From: Tillus elongatus
Lineage: Eukaryota; Arthropoda; Insecta; Coleoptera; Cleridae
Direction: 5' to 3'
Length of the DNA stretch: 64,000 bases
Assembly (NCBI GenBank): GCA_964006375.1
Contig: OZ023266.1
Span: forward strand, 65,102,946 to 65,166,945
Shown here: positions 55,850 through 64,000 of the stretch, one piece after another
How positions within the stretch are numbered: position 1 is the stretch's first letter
Layout: each line of letters opens with the position of its first letter
Program-made: the position numbers and the translations under genes
Notes under the pieces: generated by a model
What the model saw: only the letters and a program-made list of their open reading frames with translations
What the model was told of the DNA's origin: nothing
Database searches by the model: none

Positions 55850-56265
55850 GATAAGGTTATGAGCAAAATATATAGTAGAAACAATGTGCCATATTTTATC
55901 AAAATAACTTATTGTTTGAAAATGTACAAAAATTTTCCGACAATATACCTTAAACGTTGGTTTTATAACCAACAAATCTTAGGTTAATAGCAAATTGAGT
56001 TATTGAAATTTCAAGCATTTAATGAAAATTTACTACCAAAACGCACTTACTGCGTCTTGTTTTTTTTTCTTACAAACATATTTCGATAAAAAATGCAATA
56101 AAATAACGCTGTTCGAAAAAATATTTTAGGGATCACCAACGATTGACTTGTGGGTCAGCCGGTGATTGTCAAAATAATTTTATAAGATGCAGCTCAAGAC
56201 ACCCTATAATTTACTTATACAATTTTTTCTCGTCTCTTGTATAATAATAATTATATTCAGCTTTA
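55850..56265. repeat. Short-form family H right half and distal block
   Basis: CAATGTGCCATATTTTATC body, inverted end CGCACTTACTGCGTC (56040-56056), then the AAGATGCAGCTCAAGACACC block, in the same order as at 21064-21560. Confidence 0.7.
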
Positions 56266-56639
56266 CCGTAGAAACGCGTCACCCTGTATAATATCAGCCC
56301 TTTTGTAAAACTTCGATCCTTTATATTTATTTATTTATTCAATATGCAAATACACAGTTTATAAACCATTTACGTATATATGTGTTGATAAAACATAACA
56401 AACACTGTTTAATCCACCCACTAACATTAATAAAGGAATAATTTGCACATGTATATAAAAATTTCCCAAATAACACAAATAATTCGTCGACTCAAACCAA
56501 TAAACATAATATAAACGATCTCATATCATACTATAAATGTCAGTTACAGCGTCTAACAGACCTGCGCAATAATATCAAATGTTCCGTTACAACGACAACC
56601 ACATACTAGATCTCATATAAACTATTCAATGAAAGGCGG

Positions 56640-57131
<492 letters not shown>

Positions 57132-57430
57132 CTATGGTATTCTACTTTACTTTATGGGTAGCATATACCTGCAAAAATTTATTATAGAGCTGAGAACATA
57201 TGTCTTAATCATCAGGTTGGGTTCCTTATAATTACAGCTAGCTTCTACTAATTAAAATTCACTAATATGTGTTATTTAAATTCATTTATTGATTTTCACT
57301 TGATCAAAATTAATTTCGCTTTGCACAGATGGCTATACAACAATTTTGCTGATTAAATATTAACCAAAAACAATACTTCCGTTAATTACAATCTGTTATA
57401 CATTCCATTTAATTCGTTACACAAATTTTA

Positions 57431-57613
57431 CGGTGTCTATTTGACACACATTAAATACAAACAGAAACGTTTAAAGCATTCATTACATAAACATAAATTG
57501 AAAAATCCTATTAAAACATTTAACTGTGCCGATATGACACTTGTTAAATACAAAGAGATATTTTAAAACATTCTTTACATAAATATAACTTGAAAAACCC
57601 TATTAAACATTCT
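57431..57613. repeat. Two tandem ~90-bp units
   Basis: Both contain TGACAC, TTAAATACAAA, CATTACATAAA-like and TTGAAAAA(T/C)CCTATTAAA blocks. They may be part of the LTR region of the right-hand retrotransposon. Confidence 0.65.
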
Positions 57614-57959
57614 GGTAACATTATAACTAATTACACAATTAATTAAACATGGATACTACATAATCAATATACATCGATAATTCTACAGAGATCACGGTCT
57701 CTTTCCGTTTATTTCAAACAAAATTTTTGTTTTTGAAATTTATTAGCACAAAAATATTTGATTGTTGTTGTAAAAATGGTGAAATTCAACCCGCACTGGT
57801 CAATTTAAGAAAAGGTAACACTTACTGACATATTTTCCATTGGATTATTTATTGTTCTTCCATTAATGCGGACCTTGATTAATTATTATTATCTTTCGAA
57901 TTTGTCCATGCCATAGGTTACTGTCCATTTATCGGTTATTAACGGATTTACTTCGTTAA

Positions 57960-58673
57960 CATATTGATATATTTATTCCATAGTCGTAGCACTTTGGAGG
58001 TGTTTTATACCCTCTCTTCGATGCACTCTGGAATCTCTTATGTCAACTTACATAGTTATGACGATGATCACCTGGTCTGGTAAAGTGATACTGATGATTT
58101 CACTGGATGGAAAAGACAAGACAAGCCCCGGACCCTCTCGGACCGTTGCTTTTATTAACTCTCTTACAGGTGAAAAAACGCTATTGTTCGTCACACCACC
58201 TGTGTTTAAGTTTTCCGTCAAACCTTTAACGTCTTTTTACGTTTTTTTCTGACGCGCACATCACCTTAATATTCTACAAACTTTTGGTTTTTTATAAATG
58301 ACCTCCGCTCTTTTACTACATTGAGTCTTTAGCTAGCTTGGTCATATCTATTTTTTTTGTACAATAAAATCAACAGAACTACACAATTATATTATCTACA
58401 ATCTCATTCTCCCTACAAAACTGAAGCATTGTTCTTGGTTTCTTTACGGATTTCTAGTATATAATATAGTTTTTTATTACTCGAATGTAACTTAACATCG
58501 AGGGTTGCTACATGGGTCACTGACATTCATGTCGGGCGTTGACATCTCCTGCCAAAACTCTTTCATTGCTACATTAGGGTGTATACACTTATTTTATATA
58601 TACTAGTATGCATAAATTTCCCGTTTTCCTATTAAAATTTCGTAATCTTTCCTATCATTTGCTATCTATAGCA
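57960..58673 (-). repeat. Probable 3' LTR (U3 and core promoter) of the right Ty3/gypsy element
   Basis: The upper boundary is set by a polypurine tract AGAAAGGGGGAAT (minus strand, 58686-58674) followed directly by TGCTATAGATAGC. On the minus strand it contains TATAAAA (58009-58003) and AATAAA (57977-57972). The lower end could not be fixed, so the coordinates cover only the supported part. The 5' LTR lies outside the window. Confidence 0.4.
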
Positions 58674-58686
58674 ATTCCCCCTTTCT

Positions 58687-59928
58687 AAAAGTGAGTCTGG
58701 ATACTGTTTGCTAGTCAGATCATCTTTATTCATTGACTAAAATATTTTGTTCAAAATCGCCTTTTTTGACATTCCAAAATTTTATTTTATTCTAAATCGA
58801 CTTTTATGACATTTCAATCATTACAACCCTTTATTTTATTTAAAATTGCCTTTCATGACATTCTAATATTAAAACTCTTAAATTTAATTCATAATCGACT
58901 TGTATGACACTTTAATAATTAAAACATTTTATTTTATTCAGCACCGCTTTTTATGGCTCACCAATTGGTTTTATATATTTCTCTCTTTTGGCAAATCAAT
59001 TGATTGTTCTATATGATCTAAATTTATGCCATCCCCTGGTTATTTCGACTTATTTAACGTTCCCTCAGAATTCATTTCAATAAATGACAGTTATTGGTAT
59101 TTTTATTTGTCATATTTTTATGGGGTTTCTTTCCTTTCAATCTTATTTCATTATGCTAAATTATTATATCTTTATACTACCATGGAATAGGACTATGTAA
59201 TACTTCTTTTATTTATCAACTTCTAATAATTTATCTTTTCTACATAAAATATACGGTCTCCCTACTTCTGACTTTTCACATACCCCCTATACATATTTCA
59301 CTATTACTTGCATCATATTATATTTTTATTATTCATTCTATATACTTTCAATATTCTTTTCAACATTCTATTCACATATATACTTCAATAATTCGGGACC
59401 GACCTCTTTGGGATCGCCCATATACTATACTTCATTTTAAATGACCGATATCTTTGTATCGTTAATCATTTTACTTCACCTTTTTCATATTTCAATCTTA
59501 TCGCTACACCATCTATACAAATTCTTTCCTATCAATCCGACCCTTATATATTCTATCTTTTTGCTAATTATAATTATTTCTCGGTACTTAACCGGTTTCT
59601 GTCTTTTAGACCTTTTACATATTTTTCTCGTCTACTGATTCCATGTTTCCTATTACTCAATATTAATACTAATAATTTTCTATTTTATTTTAACTTATTT
59701 CCCCCTTTCTACCGTTGAATTATGATTATATTAATTGACTTATCCAATAACTGCATCTAATTCGAGCAGTGCTCCTTATTTATTATCACTTAAATTTTTT
59801 TAATGAAATTTCGCTTTTCTGATTCGTATTTCTTTGGGTAAATAATGACCCAAACTCAGGGTATAAATTCTTCGGGTTATTTGAATGCCTACTTGTTATA
59901 TTTTCTGTTCTCAGGGTATAAAATTTAG
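58687..59928 (-). other. Region between integrase and 3' LTR; tandem repeats, no env
   Basis: No envelope-like frame is present on the minus strand. 58752-58955 consists of four diverged ~49-bp units (AATCGACTTNTATGACA core). A second purine tract (GTAGAAAGGGGGAAAT, minus strand near 59700) could be a central or alternative polypurine tract. Confidence 0.5.
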
Positions 59929-60699
59929 CTAGTGGTACTTATACACGTGTTCTATATTAAAAATGCCCCTTATCTTATCATTACCTATTTCTTTTAATTC
60001 GTAACTGTTTTGTGGCAACTCATTATTTACAATATATGGGCCTTCATTTCTAAATAAAAGTTTGGGACATATGTCCTTTCCCCCTTCTACCTTTTTAAAT
60101 GATTTCAGGACTACTAAATCTCCCTTTTTAAATCTCACCCTTTTTCTAATTCTATGTTGTTCTCTTCTTTTATATTTTTCTGCTTTTCGTCGGATTTTTC
60201 TTCTCAGATCTTCTTTAATTTGATCATATGCATGTTTTTCTTCAGTTATCCATTTTCGAGGTGGTCTCGTTCCTTTCAGGATGAATATTGGGCATTGCTC
60301 GGTATTCGTATTGGGATTATTGTTTAGGTAATCCTCTATTTTTGTTAATTGATCTACCCAATTTCGGTGATCATCTTTACATAATAGTCTTAGAAACTTA
60401 ATGACTTCGGTAATGTATCTTTCCGATGGATTTGCTGCTGGATGTCGGATGCTGGTAAAATTCAATTTTATTTGCTTTTGTCTGGCGTACTTTAGAAAAT
60501 TCTCACTCCGGAAGTAAGTCGCATTGTCCAATATGCATTGCTTAAATTTCCCTACTTCTTCTACATATTTATCTAATGATTTCATTGTTTCCTTGGCATT
60601 AGTTTTCTTGCATGGGTATAATTTTACAAATTTAGAGAACACATCTACTACTACTAATATATGTTTATACCCGTGTTTTCCCTTTAGTAAATTGCTCAA
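59929..60699 (-). CDS. Integrase catalytic and C-terminal part (right Ty3/gypsy element)
   Basis: Shows the retroviral-type integrase core: VVVDVFSKF (first Asp), ILDNATYF (second Asp) and PSERY (Glu) about 35 residues later, which fits D,D35E. A basic C-terminus ends with RVRFKKGDLVVL, an SH3-like domain. It follows the pol frame at 60696 with a -1 shift in a run of five T, where the protein block IDF|...KGKHGYKHI would otherwise be continuous. A one-base deletion is likelier than programmed shifting because no slippery heptamer is present. Confidence 0.85.
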   Translation of the reverse strand: MSNLLKGKHGYKHILVVVDVFSKFVKLYPCKKTNAKETMKSLDKYVEEVGKFKQCILDNATYFRSENFLKYARQKQIKLNFTSIRHPAANPSERYITEVIKFLRLLCKDDHRNWVDQLTKIEDYLNNNPNTNTEQCPIFILKGTRPPRKWITEEKHAYDQIKEDLRRKIRRKAEKYKRREQHRIRKRVRFKKGDLVVLKSFKKVEGGKDICPKLLFRNEGPYIVNNELPQNSYELKEIGNDKIRGIFNIEHVYKYH

Positions 60700-63136
60700 A
60701 AATCTATGGCTATTATTTCCAAGGTCTCGTTGGCCACGATGCTTTTTACGGTATTTTTATTAACTATATTTTTGTTTTTCAATAGCTGACACTCATGGCA
60801 TTCCCTGGTTATTTTTTTCGCTACTTTCGTATCTGATTTACTAATAAAATTTTCCCTGAAAAGCAACCATAGTTTCCTTGATCCTATATGCCCGTGTTCT
60901 ATATGTAAATTTGCTAAAATTTTTGCTGCCAATTCATTGGTTATGCAGTACAGCTCATATTCATTTATTTTCTTTATTATAATTTCATTTTCGACCCAAG
61001 TTCCTCTTTTTTCTCTGGATGTTAGTTTTACTTGATCTGATATGATCTCTTGTCGTGAAAATTCTCCACTGCTTTCCCTCAACACATTTACCCCTATTTT
61101 GATTTTCCTCGTATCTTTTCCTTTACCTTCTTCTCTAGTAAGTGCATCGGCTACTACATTTAATTTCCCTGGAATATGTTTAATTTCATAATCATATTCC
61201 TGTAATAATATCGCCCATCTATGTACCCTTTGATTCGCAAATTTATTATCTAATATTGAGGTGAGAGCTGAGTGATCAGTTTCAATAAGAAATTTGCCCC
61301 CTAGTAAATAGAAACGTAGCTTTTTAATACAAAATATTATGGAGGCCAGCTCCATTTCACTCACACTGTATTTTCTCTCGTGTGCCTTTGTCATCCTAGA
61401 AACAAAACATATGGGAACTCTGGTGTCGTACCTTTCCTGCAAAAGGACCCCTGCATACCTATACATTGAACCGTCGGTTTGTAAAATAAATTTCGATTGA
61501 TAATCCGGATAAAATACCTTTAAATTTTGTTGGAATTCTTCCTTTATAGCTACAAAACTTTCTTCTTTTCCTTCATTCCATTTCCACGTCTGATTTTTCT
61601 TTAACAATTCCGTGAGTATTCTTGTTTTTTCAGAAATGTCTGGTAATAACCTTTTAAAATAATTTATCATTCCCAAGAAACTCCGCAATGTTTTTAAATC
61701 ATGGGGCCTTTTAAAATTTTTAATGACTTCAACCCTCTCTTCATCCATCATAAACCCTTCTTTGTTCAAAACATACCCTAAAAATTTTACCTCCTTCTGA
61801 TAAAACTGGCATTTATTTACATTAATTTTCAGTCCGGCCCTGTCTAATTCATTTAAAATGGTTTTGATGTGCCTATAATGTTCTTCCTTTGTTTTGGAAA
61901 AAATTAATATGTCATCTATATAATGTACCGTAAAATTCTCATACTTATCTAATATTTTATGTACTGCCCTAACAAGCCCACTACATGCTGACTGAATTCC
62001 AAAAGGAACTACTTTAAACTGGTATATAACACCATTAATTGAAAAACCTGTATATTTCCTACAGTGTTCTTCTAACGGAATGAGCCAAAAGCTATGTTTT
62101 AAATCTATTTTCGTAAATATTGATGCTGGGGTTATATTGCCGAAAATCGCATCAATTGCCAATGGGCTTTCGTACTGTGGGACGGAGTATTTATTTACAT
62201 TTCTCGCATCTAGACATATTCTAAGTTCCCCGCTTTTTTTCTTAACTACTACTACCGGATTTATGTATCTCGTATTACTATGTTCTATTATTCCTAATCT
62301 GAGCATTTCATTTATTTCTGTGGCTATTTGTTCACGGTATTTAAATGGAATTGGATAGTTTTTTGCTTTAAAATTCTGTATATCCTGCACTTCAAATTTA
62401 TGCGTATATTCATTTGCAAATCTAGTTTCAGCCTTTATCAATTGTTTATGTTTTTCTAGTAACTCTTTTATTGCCAATTTATATTCTGGTGGACATTTCA
62501 TTTCTGCTATCTCATTCTCTCTTACATTTATTTCTTCATACACACTCTCATCATCTCGTTTTTTACACGGTTCATAATCATTATATTCATATTTATTATT
62601 GAATATTTGCTTACTGGCAATTTCATTTTTCACTTGTGAATACATTTTTATTTTAATGTCACTCACTTCAATTATTTTTTCTTTATAATCTAACACAAAC
62701 TTATGCTTATTTAGCATGTCTGCTCCACATAAAATGTCCATTTCCATACCTTTGACAATAAAAAGTTGCAAATCTATACTTATTTCTTTCCTAATATTCA
62801 CATTCAAAACTATCATTTCATTTATTTCCGTTAATTTTTTATTGTTTACGCCTAACACCGTAATTTTAGGAACTTTTATAATACTTTTATTTAACTTATT
62901 TCTCACTAGGTAGTCATAGTTAATAAGGGATACTTCTGATGCACTATCTAAAATAATATTGGCTTGATTATTATTAACTTCCGCCTTTAAATATATCATA
63001 CCTTCATCCTCTCCCACATTTTTATTTTGTATTTCGTTTAATTTTATAAATTCCTTTGGATGTTCATAGACGACGTTTGCATATTTTTTTATACAGGGCT
63101 TAATTTTGTGATTTTCATGCGTGGGTTGTTTTAAAA
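60696..63136 (-). CDS. Pol polyprotein: protease, reverse transcriptase, RNase H, integrase N-terminus (Ty3/gypsy)
   Basis: The frame is open from the gag stop region. Numbering from the GTG at 63017: protease IILDSASEV (21-29; DSA instead of DSG/DTG), RT ARNVNKYSVPQ...KIDLKHSFW...VPFGIQSAC...YIDDILIF (366-373), RFLG-type LRSFLGMINYFKRLLP, RNase H with TDGS (514-517), EMELA, ETDHSAL and NVVADALTR, then the integrase zinc motif HIEHGH...CHECQ. It ends at a TGA, one base out of frame with the integrase core. Probably expressed by -1 frameshifting from gag. Close to intact. Confidence 0.9.
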
Positions 63137-64000
63137 ATTTCTACGACTTTCCATATAATTTGGAACATGTTCGTAGCTGCCCATGTCGTCGACCTGGGTA
63201 TTACTGATTAACCTTGCCTGACCGTTCACTTGTGCATTATTACTTAGAGTACTATTATGCCTCGTTAATTCGGGTATACTGTTTTCTATCGGGTCTTCCG
63301 GGATACTGGGCAATCTATCCCGATCTCTTTGGCGATCGTTTCGCTGCCTAGCCTCTTCGCTGCTCACTCGGACTCGATAATTTCTCCTATTATCTTCGTC
63401 ACGTCGTCCTTCAGGATTTTCCGTTCTCCTTTGTTGGTCTGTGTCCCGTTCTCTTTCAGGATTGTTGTTCGTGAATTTTCTATTATTATTATTATTGTTA
63501 TAATAATAATTGTTATTGCTCTGCCGATTTGCTCCGCCAATGTTATTGCCACCGGACCTGTTCCGATTGCCATTCGAATTTGAGCGGTTCGGCTGATACC
63601 TCTGATCATTTCCTGTGTGATCATTTTTGTTTCTCCTACTTTGTTGGCTCCTAGCCAGATAGTTAATCAACTGGTCCATGGTTTGGATATTTTGTATGGC
63701 GATATTTTCGGCAATTTGCGCCTCAAAATGCCTAGCTATACACATGATGATTTCTTCCTCTCTCATTTTTGGATCTAGGTATTGTGCTATGTTGTATAAA
63801 TTTAGGCAATAGTGACTATAGTCGTCGCCCTGATTACTATTAAATTTACCGAAATACAACCTCTCTCTGAACAAACCTTGACTATGTTCACCCCAGTAAA
63901 ATTGTAAAAATTTTCGTTCAAAAATCGCGAATTCCGACATTTCGCTTTCTTTGGTGGAGAACCACAACAGCGGGTTTCCCGTTAGTCGGGCCCTTATTAT
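63131..64000 (-). CDS. Gag polyprotein (Ty3/gypsy), N-terminus outside the window
   Basis: Open from the right edge (IIRARLTGNPLLWF...) to TAA 63131. The first part resembles a capsid C-terminal domain (ERKFLQFYWG, RLYFGKFNSNQGDDYSHYCLNLYNIAQYLDP). The last 140 residues are low-complexity, rich in Asn, Arg and Gln, with no zinc knuckle. It would form the particle and package RNA through the basic tail. The true start is off the edge. Confidence 0.82.
   Translation of the reverse strand: MIRARLTGNPLLWFSTKESEMSEFAIFERKFLQFYWGEHSQGLFRERLYFGKFNSNQGDDYSHYCLNLYNIAQYLDPKMREEEIIMCIARHFEAQIAENIAIQNIQTMDQLINYLARSQQSRRNKNDHTGNDQRYQPNRSNSNGNRNRSGGNNIGGANRQSNNNYYYNNNNNNRKFTNNNPERERDTDQQRRTENPEGRRDEDNRRNYRVRVSSEEARQRNDRQRDRDRLPSIPEDPIENSIPELTRHNSTLSNNAQVNGQARLISNTQVDDMGSYEHVPNYMESRRNF
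63134..63140 (-). promoter_or_regulatory. Gag-pol -1 slippery heptamer
   Basis: A AAT TTT on the minus strand, directly before the gag stop TAA (63131-63133). It fits the X XXY YYZ rule in the gag frame, and the pol frame (-1) is open from here. A downstream stimulatory structure was not evaluated. Confidence 0.65.

Noticed and set aside
58040..58252. 70-codon + strand ORF
   Set aside because: Lies antisense within the probable LTR promoter region of the right-hand retrotransposon.
58752..58955. CRISPR-like array
   Set aside because: Units are contiguous diverged tandem repeats without unique spacers, in a eukaryotic retrotransposon.

Overview
This is an AT-rich animal nuclear window, most likely from an insect. 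The evidence is a eukaryotic gene with a very long intron, Penelope-like elements (PLEs) with GIY-YIG endonucleases, CR1-, RTE- and I-like LINEs, Ty3/gypsy elements, a mariner-like transposase with a DUF4817-type N-terminus, and tRNA-derived SINEs. The order cannot be named from the sequence. About 2.2 kb of the window is simple (TA)n sequence spread over some 22 arrays.

One host gene is convincing: 3-ketodihydrosphingosine reductase (KDSR), on the + strand. Its first coding exon is 5275-6036 and its last is 17697-17906. Both splice sites are in phase 0, and together they encode a full-length protein of 323 residues. The 11.66 kb intron holds PLE 1 (6240-8105), a diverged inverted repeat family, PLE 2 (9255-13575) with a CR1-like LINE inserted in one of its arms, a second LINE remnant, a SINE and foldback elements. 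Upstream of the gene, a 1.3 kb element with terminal inverted repeats carries fragments of a THAP-domain gene and a YqaJ-family-like gene. It sits between perfect 35-bp direct repeats and ends about 80 bp before the KDSR start codon.

Layout: 1-1642 is the 5' end of a minus-strand Ty3/gypsy (mag-like) element with its LTR. A SINE and the first DINE-1/Helentron-like repeat follow. KDSR and its intron occupy 5275-17906. From 18.0 to 25.1 kb the window is almost entirely copies of the Helentron-like repeat family with internal (TA)n arrays. From 26.6 to 30.2 kb lies a long-TIR mariner-like transposon interrupted by a LINE with a (TTA)n tail. From 33 to 41 kb there are more Helentron-like copies, a mariner remnant, an I-like LINE split by a 1.45 kb insertion, and a SINE. 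An almost intact two-ORF LINE spans 43.4-47.5 kb. From 47.6 to 56.3 kb there are a TIR element, transposase and gypsy pol remnants and PLE 3. From about 57.9 kb to the right edge lies a minus-strand Ty3/gypsy element with gag, a -1 slippery site, pol and a probable 3' LTR.

No bacterial operons, CRISPR arrays, rRNA genes or convincing functional tRNA genes are present. The most interesting features are hammerhead-ribozyme-like motifs at several PLE-type ends (one with every core base in place), the Helentron-like family that appears to spread TA microsatellites, and nested insertions whose exact sites can be read from uninterrupted inverted-repeat partners or split reading frames.
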